Origin: Leisingera sp. ANG-Vp
Lineage (GTDB): Bacteria; Pseudomonadota; Alphaproteobacteria; Rhodobacterales; Rhodobacteraceae
Assembly: GCF_000813725.1 (NCBI RefSeq)
Contig: NZ_JWLD01000020.1
Span: 116,209 to 180,208 of the forward strand
Direction: 5' to 3'
DNA: 64,000 bases
The notes under the pieces are model-generated. The model did not search any database, was not told where the DNA came from, and worked only from the letters and a program-made list of their open reading frames with translations. The position numbers were made by a program, and so were the translations under genes. The number at the start of each line of letters is the position of its first letter. Position 1 is the first letter of the stretch. This document shows positions 21,202 through 30,227 of this stretch, one piece after another.

Positions 21202-23238
21202 TTAGCTGTAGTTCTCCACCAGGAACCGGTACGTGCAGTCTGGCACCAGTTCTTTGATCTGCCCGAATTCCCGGTCGGCCAAAAGCTTACGGACTGTTGA
21301 GGCGCTGATGACGCGGCCGCCGGCAGAAATCCGAGGGATGATATCCACCTGGATTCCAAAGGCAGGCAGGATTTCAGTCATTTTTTCGTTGTACTGCTGT
21401 GTGATTTTGCAGTTTGGCTCGTCGCCCAGGAAGATTGTGGAAATGTTCAGCGCCTTGGCAATGTATTCGCAGAAAAACCACGCCTCCAATGATGCGTCGG
21501 CCGCGACATTCTGAACGTCATCCTTGGTGAAATACTCCGGGTAGGTGAACTCCGTGCAGATGTATTTCCCGCCCTTCAGAACCTTGGTGTTCGGCAGATG
21601 CTCGACCGCCTGCGAGACCAGTTGAATGCGGTCTTCGAAGGAGAAGAAGGACTGATCCTCTTCAATGACGAAGACATACAGAAAATCCACCTTGCTTGCC
21701 GCATATTCCAGCAAGTGGAGATGGCCGAGGGTAATTGGATTGCAGTTGACCGCAACGCTGCCGGCCGTGCCCGCCGCCTTCTGGGTGTGCTCTGCGATAT
21801 ACCGGGTGTACTCGAGCAAACCCTGTTTCTCAGATTGCTCAGAGAAGTGTTTGAAAATCAGGTACTTGATTAGTTCTATACCGTTCCGGGCAATTTTTTC
21901 GGCCGCTGTTCCGGGCAAATGCGGAAGGTCCGTTGCATGGCTGTCAGTGCGGTCTTCGCTGTCTTCGAACAGGAAGGTCTCAAGCTGTTCCGCCACCCAT
22001 TCCGAACCGGTCCAGCCCAGATGCGACTGATCGATGAAGATCTCGCCTCTGCCGTGCGGCCGCGAAAAATCGCAATGCAGGCGGCGGACACGTTCGAATT
22101 CACTGGTTTTGCCGGCCACCGGCTCACCGAACAGGACCACGATATCGCCGGGTTCAATGGCCGTTTGAAACAGGTTGCAGAGGCAGACGAGCATAGGGTT
22201 GCCGCGCACCCCGTGGTTTTCCACCCGGTATTTTCTGCCTGCCGCGGCCACAGATGCCTGCAGGAAACTGGCAATGGTATGCCTGTCTTCGCAGCCGAAC
22301 CCGTAAACGTCCGAAGCGCCCAATAGGAGGATGCGGTTGTCGAACTCGCGGATGTCCGGCAGCGTCCGGCGCAAATTCCCTGAGATGTTCACATGCGTGG
22401 AGGCAAAGTCATTCATCACAACGCGGGTTGCCAGCACGGCGTTCCCGGGGCCGGAGAAGATCTGATGCAGGTACTCTGGCGAGTAACTGTCAAAGCCGCC
22501 GTACATTTGCTGGACATGCGGCGGGCCGGAGCGCAGCCAGGTCATGCGGTTTTCCGGTTTTTCCCAAAGCCGCTGATCCAGAATGCTCTCTTCTGCCTGG
22601 CTTCTGTTTTCAACGGTGAAGAGCGTGTCCAGGCTGACATAGCAAAAGGTGCCGCCTTTGCTGGCCACGTATTGCTCGGCGGCCAGGATAAGCTCATTGG
22701 TAAGATGCTGCGAAAACAGGCCTGATACCTGGGACAGGAAGGATTTGTTTTTTGACAGCAAAGCGTTGAGAAAAAAAAGCCCGGCGAAATCGGCACTATC
22801 CAGGTCGCCAAAGGCCGCAGAGGATGCGGCTGCGGACAGATAGGCGAGGGCACGGTCCTGATTCAGAAAGTCATCGCTGCCTTCCGGCTGACGCTGTTCA
22901 AATTGCTGCCTTGCGGTTTCAAACTGTCCGCTCTGCAACAGCGTGGAGATCAGCGTGTCGAGTGCGTCTTCATCGCCGGGAGCAGCATCAAGCAGGTCTT
23001 GGAATGTCCGGGCTGCGGAATCCGGGCAGCCCGATGCCATTTCCAACTCGGCCTTCAGGCGGAGCGCATCCGGGTCAGCACGGCCGCCGGCAGCATCTGT
23101 TTGCAGAATCTGCAAGGCTGTCAGCCCGGATCGGGACAATGTGCCGTCTTTTAGAACGAACGGCCGGGGCAAAGAGGCGATAAATGAGTCAGAGTATACA
23201 GAGTGCGTCACAATTGCCCCGCGAGTCAGTTGCGTCAT
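21202..23238 (-). CDS. TPR / SGNH-like hydrolase / citrate-lyase-ligase-like nucleotidyltransferase fusion
   Basis: A 678-residue protein of unusual architecture and unknown function. Residues 40-115 look like TPR helices. Residues 300-425 resemble an SGNH/GDSL hydrolase: the serine block LLGASDVYGFG (304-314), a glycine/asparagine segment GVRGNPM, VVLFGEP, and DQSH (403-406). Residues 493-675 match the C-terminal domain of [citrate lyase] ligase CitC, a cytidylyltransferase-like fold: NPITLGH (500-506), YVFVIEEDQSFFSFEDR, EFTYPEYF and ISASTVR (644-650). No citrate lyase genes are nearby, so a citrate role is unlikely. It may activate a small molecule for surface-polymer or lipid modification, but that is speculation. 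It is monocistronic. Confidence 0.65.
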   Translation of the reverse strand: MTQLTRGAIVTHSVYSDSFIASLPRPFVLKDGTLSRSGLTALQILQTDAAGGRADPDALRLKAELEMASGCPDSAARTFQDLLDAAPGDEDALDTLISTLLQSGQFETARQQFEQRQPEGSDDFLNQDRALAYLSAAASSAAFGDLDSADFAGLFFLNALLSKNKSFLSQVSGLFSQHLTNELILAAEQYVASKGGTFCYVSLDTLFTVENRSQAEESILDQRLWEKPENRMTWLRSGPPHVQQMYGGFDSYSPEYLHQIFSGPGNAVLATRVVMNDFASTHVNISGNLRRTLPDIREFDNRILLLGASDVYGFGCEDRHTIASFLQASVAAAGRKYRVENHGVRGNPMLVCLCNLFQTAIEPGDIVVLFGEPVAGKTSEFERVRRLHCDFSRPHGRGEIFIDQSHLGWTGSEWVAEQLETFLFEDSEDRTDSHATDLPHLPGTAAEKIARNGIELIKYLIFKHFSEQSEKQGLLEYTRYIAEHTQKAAGTAGSVAVNCNPITLGHLHLLEYAASKVDFLYVFVIEEDQSFFSFEDRIQLVSQAVEHLPNTKVLKGGKYICTEFTYPEYFTKDDVQNVAADASLEAWFFCEYIAKALNISTIFLGDEPNCKITQQYNEKMTEILPAFGIQVDIIPRISAGGRVISASTVRKLLADREFGQIKELVPDCTYRFLVENYS

Positions 23239-23422
23239 GCCGGTTCAGCTTTATCCAGTCTCCGGTAGACCCTGAATTTCGCTGCTTCACAACTTGATTT
23301 TACTGCAGGCTGTATCGTGTCAATCCCAGGCAGGCAAATGCGAGGCTGGCAAATATCCAGACGGCATGCAGGGCCCGGAAGAGAGACCCGTCAAATATAC
23401 TGAGAGAGTGGGAGAAGAGTTT

Positions 23423-23509
23423 TGGTGCCCAGGAGAGGACTCGAACCTCCACGTCCATACGGACACTAGCACCTGAAGCTAGCGCGTCTACCAATTCCGC
23501 CACCTGGGC
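23423..23509 (-). tRNA. tRNA-Leu (anticodon CAG), copy 2
   Basis: An 87-base tRNA identical to the copy at 9315-9401, with the same orientation, anticodon CAG and encoded CCA. The 184 bases between it and the upstream fusion gene (23239-23422) contain no other recognisable feature. Confidence 0.95.
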
Positions 23510-23526
23510 CGGTGTCGTGAGGAGGG

Positions 23527-23555
23527 CGTATAAGCGGAGTCGCAGGCAGCGTCAA
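23527..23555 (-). promoter_or_regulatory. Sigma-70-type promoter of tRNA-Leu copy 2
   Basis: Minus-strand -35 TTGACG (23550-23555), 17-base spacer, -10 TATACG (23527-23532). The architecture and the TTTCCGTTTGACG block are shared with copy 1. Confidence 0.75.
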
Positions 23556-23680
23556 ACGGAAAAAACCGCATTGCAGCGAAATTTTCTTCCTTCCGCCGCT
23601 GTGGTGATTTTTCCGAGTGCGGACAGATGGTTGACGGCCTCAACCAGACAGCAGTGAGAATTCTGCCGCTGCCGCGGGGT

Positions 23681-23694
23681 TTGATCCTGCGCAA
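23681..23694 (+). promoter_or_regulatory. Candidate FnrL box upstream of hemN
   Basis: TTGAT-CCTG-CGCAA matches the FNR consensus TTGAT-N4-ATCAA at 8 of 10 positions. It ends 34 bases before the hemN start. Oxygen-independent coproporphyrinogen oxidase genes are known FnrL targets in Rhodobacter, but the short distance to the start codon leaves little room for a classical promoter. Confidence 0.4.
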
Positions 23695-23728
23695 AGTGCG
23701 GGATTCGGAAAAGAGGCATAGGACAGTC

Positions 23729-25084
23729 ATGAAACAGATTGATCGCCTCCGTTCCCTCGGGCTGTTCGACAGCCGGGTGCCCCGCTATACCTCTTACCCG
23801 ACCGCGCCGGTCTTTTCCGCTGCCGTGGGCGATGCGGATCAGGCCCGGGAGCTGCAGAGTCTTGACCCAGATGTGCCGGTCTCGGTCTATCTTCACATTC
23901 CGTTCTGCGAGCGCCTGTGCTGGTTCTGTGCCTGCCGCACCCAGGGCACCCAGTCGCTTAGCCCGGTGGAAAGCTACATTGGCACGCTGGAACAGGAACT
24001 GAAACTGGTGGCGCCGCTGCTGCCCAAAGGCGTGCGGATGGGGCGGATGCATTGGGGCGGCGGCACCCCGACGATACTGCCGCCCGTCCTGATCCATCGT
24101 CTGGCGCGGGCCGTAAAGGCTGTGTTCCCGCAAACGGAGGATTGGGAGTTCTCAGTCGAGATCGATCCAGCCCTGGTGGATGCAGAGAAGATTGCCGCCC
24201 TGGCGGCCGAAGGCATGAACCGGGCCAGTATCGGAATTCAGGATTTTGATCCGCTGGTGCAGCAGGCGATCGGGCGGCAGCAGCCTTATGACGTGACGCG
24301 GGACTGTGTGGAAGAATTGCGCACAGCGGGGATCCGGTCGCTCAATGCGGATCTGGTTTACGGGCTGCCGCATCAGACGCCGGCACGGATGGCGGACACA
24401 GTGAAGAAGGTGCTGAGCCTTGATCCGGACCGGCTGGCACTGTTCGGCTATGCCCATGTGCCATGGGTCGCCAAGCGGCAGAAGCTGATCAAGGAGGAGA
24501 CGCTGCCGGATGACTTCGCCCGGTTTCATCTCGCTGAGCAGGCGTCAGGGGCATTTGCCGCGGCAGGTTATGCGCCGATCGGGATCGACCACTTTGCCAA
24601 ACCCGGAGACGGGCTGGAGGCCGCGGCCCGCAGCGGCCACCTGCGGCGTAATTTCCAAGGTTACACAGATGATGCCTGCCCCACGCTGATTGGATTTGGT
24701 GCCTCTTCTATTTCCCGCTTCGCTGGCGGGTTTATCCAGAACGCGGCGGCAACACCGGCCTATGTGCAGCGCATCGAGGCCGGCCGGCTGGCCGGGGCGC
24801 GCGGCCATGTGATGAGCGAAGAGGACCTGCTGCGCGGCCGCGCCATCGAGATGCTGATGTGTGAATTCAGGATCAGCCGGGAAGAGCTTCGCCAGCGGTT
24901 TGGTTCGCTGACGGATGTGCTTGATGCGGATCTGGGCCGGGTCGCTGAGCGGTTCGGCGCTCTTGTCCGTTTGACGGATGAGGCCCTGGAGATACTGCCC
25001 GAAGGCCGGCCGCTGACCCGGATCATTGCCAGCGGATTTGATGCGCATATGCCGGAAGGGGTCCGCTACAGCCGGGCCTCCTGA
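23729..25084 (+). CDS. hemN: Oxygen-independent coproporphyrinogen III oxidase HemN
   Basis: A 451-residue radical-SAM enzyme that decarboxylates coproporphyrinogen III to protoporphyrinogen IX without oxygen in haem synthesis. The [4Fe-4S] ligands are C60, C64 and C67 in IPFCERLCWFC; the next residues CACRTQ are typical of HemN. GGGTPT follows, and the N-terminal YTSYPTAP phrase and the HemN C-terminal domain are present. The ORF extends upstream, but ATG at 23729 has AGGA 5 bases before it and yields the conserved start. Length matches true HemN rather than the shorter HemW. A candidate FnrL box lies upstream and a strong hairpin follows the gene. Confidence 0.94.
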   Translation: MKQIDRLRSLGLFDSRVPRYTSYPTAPVFSAAVGDADQARELQSLDPDVPVSVYLHIPFCERLCWFCACRTQGTQSLSPVESYIGTLEQELKLVAPLLPKGVRMGRMHWGGGTPTILPPVLIHRLARAVKAVFPQTEDWEFSVEIDPALVDAEKIAALAAEGMNRASIGIQDFDPLVQQAIGRQQPYDVTRDCVEELRTAGIRSLNADLVYGLPHQTPARMADTVKKVLSLDPDRLALFGYAHVPWVAKRQKLIKEETLPDDFARFHLAEQASGAFAAAGYAPIGIDHFAKPGDGLEAAARSGHLRRNFQGYTDDACPTLIGFGASSISRFAGGFIQNAAATPAYVQRIEAGRLAGARGHVMSEEDLLRGRAIEMLMCEFRISREELRQRFGSLTDVLDADLGRVAERFGALVRLTDEALEILPEGRPLTRIIASGFDAHMPEGVRYSRAS

Positions 25085-25189
25085 CAGCCTGGCGGGAATG
25101 CTGCCGCTCGTTTGGATGCCTTCACAGAATGTGCCGCCGCGGTTGGGCCGGGCGCTGCGCCGGTACTGAGAGCCGGTGCGGCGATGCAA

Positions 25190-25228
25190 AGAGCCCCGGG
25201 CAGCAACCTCACTTGCTTCCGGGGCTCT
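25190..25228. terminator. Long hairpin downstream of hemN
   Basis: AGAGCCCCGG (25190-25199) / CCGGGGCTCT (25219-25228), with a nested AGCAA / TTGCT stem in the loop. There is no T-run on the plus strand. It lies about 105 bases after hemN. The remaining bases up to motB contain no gene apart from the CtrA-like box. Confidence 0.55.
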
Positions 25229-25412
25229 CTGCTGGGCGGGTCCGCACAGCTTTCTCAACGCCCCTGCAACTATGGGCAGGAGACCGGCTGGACTGTTCCT
25301 CTTTCTCCATTTGCAAAAGCTCAACCCTTGGCGTGCTTGCATGACAGCCAATTTGCTTCTGATGCATCAGACCCGTGCGCCTGCTCCGGTGAACTGCCGG
25401 CAAATTTAATTG

Positions 25413-25428
25413 TTAAGGCCCATTTAAC
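25413..25428 (+). promoter_or_regulatory. CtrA-like box upstream of motB
   Basis: TTAA-GGCCCAT-TTAAC is a perfect match to the full CtrA site TTAA-N7-TTAAC, 46 bases before the chosen motB start. CtrA is known to control flagellar genes in several Rhodobacteraceae. Confidence 0.7.
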
Positions 25429-25473
25429 GCGCCGCCTGCTATTCCGGGGATGGGTGAAATAGTGGTGGTGAAC

Positions 25474-26310
25474 ATGAGCGCACAAGGCAATGTGGCGCCC
25501 ATTATCATCAAGAAGAAAAAAGTCAGCGGTGGCGATGGCCACCACGGCGGCGCGTGGAAAGTGGCTTATGCCGACTTTGTGACCGCCATGATGGCCTTCT
25601 TTTTGCTGATGTGGCTGCTGAACGCGACAACGGAAAAACAACGCAAGGGCCTGGCGGATTACTTCTCGCCGTCCATTCCGCTGAGCCGGGTCTCCGGCGG
25701 CGGCAACGGGGCCTTCCAAGGGGACAGCATGTTCACCGAGGAAATCAAGCCGCAGTCCGGCACCGGAGCGACGGATGTCAATCCGATGGATGCGCAGCAG
25801 GCGCAGGGCGACACCGGAGTCGGGGCCGACGAAAAGCGCGAGGAAGAGGACTCCAAATTCCGCGCTATTGAAGAGCAGCTTTCGGGCCGCGGCGGTGAGA
25901 GCATGGTCTCAACTGAGATGGCCCGCCACATTGTGACCCGGGTTACGGATGAAGGGCTGATCATTGAGCTGTTCGCCACCGACGACGGGCCGTTGTTCGA
26001 AGACGGGCAGGCAGAGCCGACCGCTCTGTTCCGGGATCTGATCCGGATGATCGCCCGGGTATCCGAAGGCATTGGCAGCAATACCGCGATCGGCGGCCAT
26101 ATCCGCTCGCATCCGGTTGTGCTGGCCAATAACCCTGTGTGGGAATTGTCCCATGCACGGGCCGACAAGACCCGCATGCTGCTCGAATCGGGCGGTCTGG
26201 CGGCGGCGCGGATACACCGGGTCACCGGCCATGCGGATCGCAAGCTGGCTGTTGCAAACCCGATGGCGGCCCGCAACAACCGGATCGAAATCATCCTCCT
26301 GCGCGAGTAA
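25474..26310 (+). CDS. motB: Flagellar motor stator protein MotB
   Basis: A 278-residue stator subunit that with MotA forms the proton channel and anchors it to peptidoglycan. The transmembrane helix carries the essential aspartate in YADFVTAMMAFFLLMWLL, followed by a plug-like region and a C-terminal OmpA-like peptidoglycan-binding domain (GHIRSHPV, then VTGHADRKL and NPMAARNNRIEI). The chosen ATG at 25474 starts MSAQGNVAPIIIKKKK with GGTGGTG upstream; an in-frame ATG 8 codons earlier is possible. It stands apart from motA (36851), which is in a different transcription unit. It is first in the flagellar island, behind a perfect CtrA-like box. Confidence 0.93.
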   Translation: MSAQGNVAPIIIKKKKVSGGDGHHGGAWKVAYADFVTAMMAFFLLMWLLNATTEKQRKGLADYFSPSIPLSRVSGGGNGAFQGDSMFTEEIKPQSGTGATDVNPMDAQQAQGDTGVGADEKREEEDSKFRAIEEQLSGRGGESMVSTEMARHIVTRVTDEGLIIELFATDDGPLFEDGQAEPTALFRDLIRMIARVSEGIGSNTAIGGHIRSHPVVLANNPVWELSHARADKTRMLLESGGLAAARIHRVTGHADRKLAVANPMAARNNRIEIILLRE

Positions 26311-26362
26311 CCCGCTGAAATCACTGAAACGGACGGCTGGCAGAAAAATCGTATTTTATCTG

Positions 26363-26377
26363 TTAGCCGCCCGTTAA
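26363..26377. promoter_or_regulatory. CtrA-like box upstream of flgE
   Basis: TTAG-CCGCCCG-TTAA, 7 of 8 consensus bases with exact 7-base spacing, 57 bases upstream of flgE. Confidence 0.5.
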
Positions 26378-26434
26378 TCGCTCCTGCGCTAGCTGTTGCA
26401 TCCAGAATGATTAGATGCAGCAGAAAGGCGTGCT

Positions 26435-27724
26435 ATGACCATTTCTTCGTCGCTGAACGCGGGCGTTTCAGGATTGAGCGCCAACGCCAGCCGGTTGGCT
26501 TCCATTTCCGACAACATCGCCAACTCCTCGACCCGCGGGTACAAGCGGGTGCAGACCGATTTCCATTCCATGGTGCTGTCGGGTTCTGGCGGAACTTATT
26601 CTGCGGGCGGTGTGCGCGCGACCAATGTGCGCCTGATTGACGAGCGCGGCCCGCTGGTCTCAACCAACAATGCAACCGATCTTGCGGTGCGCGGCCGCGG
26701 TATGCTGCCCGTGGCCTCGATCACTGAAGTGGAGGCCGGCGGCGACCCGACGATGATGCTGACCACCACAGGTTCCTTCCGGACTGATTCCAATGGGTAC
26801 CTGACGACGGAATCCGGCCTCGTGCTGATGGGTTGGCCCGCACTGGCTGACGGCACCGTGCCGGATGCGGCGCGTGACACCGACGATGCCCTGGAGCCGA
26901 TCCACGTCGACCTCAACCGCCTGTCTGCCGAACCGACAACAGAAATCAGCCTTGCAGCAAACCTCCCTGCCGATAGCGCATTGGCCGCCACACCCGGCGC
27001 CGCAGAGGAGCAGGTGGTTCAGTATTTTGACAACATGGGCCGGTCGGAAGAGCTGACCATTACCTATACTCCGACCGGTGCCGCGGACAATGAATGGACT
27101 GTGGAGATCGTGGATTCGGCGACAGGTGCGGCCGTCATTGGCGAGTATACGCTGACTTTTGATGACAGCAGTACCACAGGCGGATCCCTGGCCAACGTGG
27201 CTACCGTTACCGGCGGGGCGTATGACGCGACCGCTGGCTCTGTGACCATCAACGTCGCCGGGGGGCCGGTCGAAATCAACATCGGCCTGATCGGCGGCAA
27301 CACCGGTCTGAGCCAGCTTGGCGACGAGTTTGTGCCTGGCACAACGGTAAAAGACGGCAACGCGGTTGGCTCCTTTGTCTCGGTTGAGATCAACGAATCC
27401 GGCGAAGTCATTGCCGAATATGACTCCGGCGACAGCAAAGTGATCTACAAGGTGCCGCTGGCGGATGTGTCCAGCATCAACGGCATGCGGGCCCTGGATT
27501 CGCAAACCTATATGCCGACCGACGAATCCGGCGATTTCTACCTGTGGGATGCCGGTGACGGGCCGACAGGGGAGATCCTGGGGTATGCCCAGGAAGAATC
27601 GGCCGTGGATGTCGCGACCGAGCTGACGGACATGATCCAGACCCAGCGAGCCTATTCGTCCAATGCCAAGGTTATTCAGACCGTGGACGAAATGCTGCAG
27701 GAAACCACCAATATCAAGCGCTAA
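26435..27724 (+). CDS. flgE: Flagellar hook protein FlgE
   Basis: A 429-residue hook subunit. The N-terminus has the flagellar rod/hook motif SSLNAGVSGLSANASRLASI followed by DNIANSSTRGYK. The C-terminus has the matching helix MIQTQRAYSSNAKVIQTVDEML. The central part (about 150-330) is the variable surface domain. FlgE polymerises into the flexible joint between rod and filament, with length set by FliK (encoded at 54500). It is the first gene of a plus-strand unit flgE-flgK-flgL-flgI with a CtrA-like box upstream. Confidence 0.93.
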   Translation: MTISSSLNAGVSGLSANASRLASISDNIANSSTRGYKRVQTDFHSMVLSGSGGTYSAGGVRATNVRLIDERGPLVSTNNATDLAVRGRGMLPVASITEVEAGGDPTMMLTTTGSFRTDSNGYLTTESGLVLMGWPALADGTVPDAARDTDDALEPIHVDLNRLSAEPTTEISLAANLPADSALAATPGAAEEQVVQYFDNMGRSEELTITYTPTGAADNEWTVEIVDSATGAAVIGEYTLTFDDSSTTGGSLANVATVTGGAYDATAGSVTINVAGGPVEINIGLIGGNTGLSQLGDEFVPGTTVKDGNAVGSFVSVEINESGEVIAEYDSGDSKVIYKVPLADVSSINGMRALDSQTYMPTDESGDFYLWDAGDGPTGEILGYAQEESAVDVATELTDMIQTQRAYSSNAKVIQTVDEMLQETTNIKR

Positions 27725-27770
27725 CGCGCTTGATACCCTCTGACATTGGCTTCACGAAAGCAGGCTGAAC

Positions 27771-29219
27771 ATGTCTATCTATTCCGCGCTGAACAGCGCG
27801 ATGAGCGGGCTGACTGCGGCCAGCCGTTCCTCGCAGGTGGTCTCTGAAAACCTGGCCAACGCGCTGACTCCGGGCTACACCCGCAGAGTCCTGGATTTAA
27901 ATTCCCCTGGCGCTGGAGTATCCGGCGTCCAGGTCGGGTCGGTGCAGCGCCTCAACGACCCGGTTCTGATTTCCAACCGCCGGGTTGCTGAGGCGGACTA
28001 CGGGGCAGCAAAAGTGCAGTCCGATTTCTTTGACCGGATGTCCGATCTGGTCGGCACAGTCGACGACGAGATGTCGCTGGCCTCGCAGCTGTCGGATTTT
28101 GAATCCTCGCTGATCGAAGCAGTTTCTCGGCCGGACTCGCAGCCGCGGTTGAATGACCTTGCGGTCAAGGCGGATTCCCTGGCCAGTTCGATTGCCCGGA
28201 CCGCCGAAGGACTGCGTGATCTGAGGGTCATTTCCGACAATGCGATTGGCGCCCAAGTCGACACGGTGAACCAGGCGCTTCAGGAGATTGAAAAGCTCAA
28301 TGCCCGGATCATGGTAGTGGAGGCGGGCGGCATGGATGCCGTCTCGATGCAGGACCAGCGGGATCAGCTGATTGATCAGGTGAACGCGATCATTCCTGTC
28401 AACGTCGTCCGCCGTGATAACGGGCAGGTGACGCTGTATTCTTCCGGCGGGGTGATGCTGCTGGATCACACGGCGTCAGAGCTGAGCTTCACGCCGGCCC
28501 GTGATATCATGCCGCATATGACGCTCGGCAACGGGTTGCTGTCCGGGCTGGAGGTCAATGGCAAGCCGATTGACACAAGCGTGGACGGCCCGTTGCGGGG
28601 CGGCACACTGACTGCGCAGTTCGAAATACGCGACGTCATTGCTGTTGAGGCTCAGGAAGATCTGGACACGATGGCTGCAGACCTGATCGAACGCTTCCAG
28701 GATCCAGCACTGGATGCGACGATCGGCGCAACAGATGCCGGAATTTTCACGGATGACGGCGGGTTCTACGACCCAGCAAATTTCACCGGTATTTCTAACC
28801 GGATCGAGCTGAATGATTTGGTAGATTTGAACGGCACCGGAGAGACTTGGCGGTTCCGCGACGGGCTTTATGCTGCGGCCCCAGGTGATCCTGGCGATTC
28901 CAGCCTGATACAGGCCTATTCCGATGCGCTTAACACCACCCGGACGATCTCGTCGGTCGGGCTTGGCACAGCGGATATGACGGCGATCACGCTTGGCGCA
29001 AATCTGCTGTCGCGCTTTGCTCAGGACAATGAGACCGCGTCGCGGGCCTCAACCTTTGCCGCCACCAGTTTCAACGAATTGAGCCAGGCGGAGCTGGCGC
29101 TGGGCGTCGACACCGATGCAGAACTGCAGAACCTAATGCTGGTCGAGAAATTTTATGCCGCCAATGCCCGGATGATCACGGTCATTGACGAACTTATGGA
29201 CACACTTCTGAGGATCTGA
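27771..29219 (+). CDS. flgK: Hook-filament junction protein FlgK (HAP1)
   Basis: A 482-residue hook-associated protein forming the first junction layer between hook and filament. The N-terminal segment SIYSALNSAMSGLTAASRSS with SENLANALTPGYTRR is the conserved HAP1/rod motif. The C-terminal helix (TSFNELSQAELALGVDTDAE to MITVIDELMDTLLRI) completes the coiled coil. It is shorter than enterobacterial FlgK (about 550), with a reduced central domain as usual in this family. It lies 46 bases after flgE and 3 bases before flgL. Export probably depends on a FlgN-type chaperone such as the one at 53725. Confidence 0.92.
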   Translation: MSIYSALNSAMSGLTAASRSSQVVSENLANALTPGYTRRVLDLNSPGAGVSGVQVGSVQRLNDPVLISNRRVAEADYGAAKVQSDFFDRMSDLVGTVDDEMSLASQLSDFESSLIEAVSRPDSQPRLNDLAVKADSLASSIARTAEGLRDLRVISDNAIGAQVDTVNQALQEIEKLNARIMVVEAGGMDAVSMQDQRDQLIDQVNAIIPVNVVRRDNGQVTLYSSGGVMLLDHTASELSFTPARDIMPHMTLGNGLLSGLEVNGKPIDTSVDGPLRGGTLTAQFEIRDVIAVEAQEDLDTMAADLIERFQDPALDATIGATDAGIFTDDGGFYDPANFTGISNRIELNDLVDLNGTGETWRFRDGLYAAAPGDPGDSSLIQAYSDALNTTRTISSVGLGTADMTAITLGANLLSRFAQDNETASRASTFAATSFNELSQAELALGVDTDAELQNLMLVEKFYAANARMITVIDELMDTLLRI

Positions 29220-29222
29220 CGC

Positions 29223-30227
29223 ATGATAATTAATTCTTACGGCGATATGGCGCAGCACCTCTTCCTCCGCAGCCGCAACACTGAGCTGCAGCAGAATATC
29301 ACCACGCTCTCAGAGGAGTTTTCCACAGGAAAATCGGCTAACCTGACCGAACGGCTGGGCGGTGATTTCACATATCTTGCCGACCTTGAGAGCAATCTGA
29401 AACGCCTGGACAGCTATATGGTTGCGAACGGCGAGCTGCAGCTTTTTGCCACCGCCATGCAGGGCAGCATGGACAAGGTGCAAAGCCAGGTCCAGGCGAT
29501 GCGCAACGACATCCTGACTATTGCGCCGGCCATGGATGAGGCCAACGCTGAGCAATTTGGCGACCAAGCCAATCAGAGATTGTCCAGCGCAATCAGCCTT
29601 TTCAACACGTCAGTTGGCGGGCGCACGGTTTTTTCCGGCACCGCGACCGACACCAAGCCGCTCAATGATGCCGATACGCTGATGACCGCCATTCTTGCCG
29701 AAGTGGGTGGCCTGACAACAGCTGATGATATCATCCAGGCGGTCAAGGACTGGTTCGATGATCCAACCGGTTTCGACACTGTCATGTACCAGGGGTCGAC
29801 AACCTCTCTGCAGCCGGTAACGGTTGGCGAAGGTGAGCAGGTCCTGCTTGGGATCCGGGCCGATGATGACAATCTCAAACATACCTTGCAAAGCTATGTC
29901 ATTACGGCGCTGGCAGACGAGCCGAGCCTGGGTTTGACCGCAGACGTGCAGATTGATCTGGTGATCAAATCCGGCACCGAACTTTCGGAAAGCGAAAGCC
30001 GGCTGATTGACGTGCAGGCTGATACCGGTTTCATCGAGGGTCAGCTCGAAGCAATCAATACCCGCAACGAGGCCTCGAAAACCAGTCTGAGCATTGTCAG
30101 AAACAACCTGGTTTCCGCCGATCCCTATGAGACCTACACCCGGCTGGAGGAAGCGCAGGCCCAGCTGGAAGGCCTCTATATGATCACGTCGCGCAGCTCG
30201 CAGCTCTCACTTATGAATTATCTCTGA
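29223..30227 (+). CDS. flgL: Hook-filament junction protein FlgL (HAP3)
   Basis: A 334-residue flagellin-like junction protein. The N-terminal helix (NSYGDMAQHLFLRSRNTELQ) and the C-terminal helix (ARTRLEEAQ-like TRLEEAQAQLEGLYMITS) resemble the D0/D1 regions of flagellin. The conserved phrase GGRTVFSGTATDTKPL in the middle is typical of FlgL. It follows flgK by 3 bases, and its stop shares a base with the flgI start (TGATG). Confidence 0.9.
   Translation: MIINSYGDMAQHLFLRSRNTELQQNITTLSEEFSTGKSANLTERLGGDFTYLADLESNLKRLDSYMVANGELQLFATAMQGSMDKVQSQVQAMRNDILTIAPAMDEANAEQFGDQANQRLSSAISLFNTSVGGRTVFSGTATDTKPLNDADTLMTAILAEVGGLTTADDIIQAVKDWFDDPTGFDTVMYQGSTTSLQPVTVGEGEQVLLGIRADDDNLKHTLQSYVITALADEPSLGLTADVQIDLVIKSGTELSESESRLIDVQADTGFIEGQLEAINTRNEASKTSLSIVRNNLVSADPYETYTRLEEAQAQLEGLYMITSRSSQLSLMNYL

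Noticed and set aside
9315..23509. Prophage or integrative element between the two tRNA-Leu genes
   Set aside because: No integrase, transposase, phage or conjugation gene is present in the interval and the tRNAs are complete rather than att fragments.
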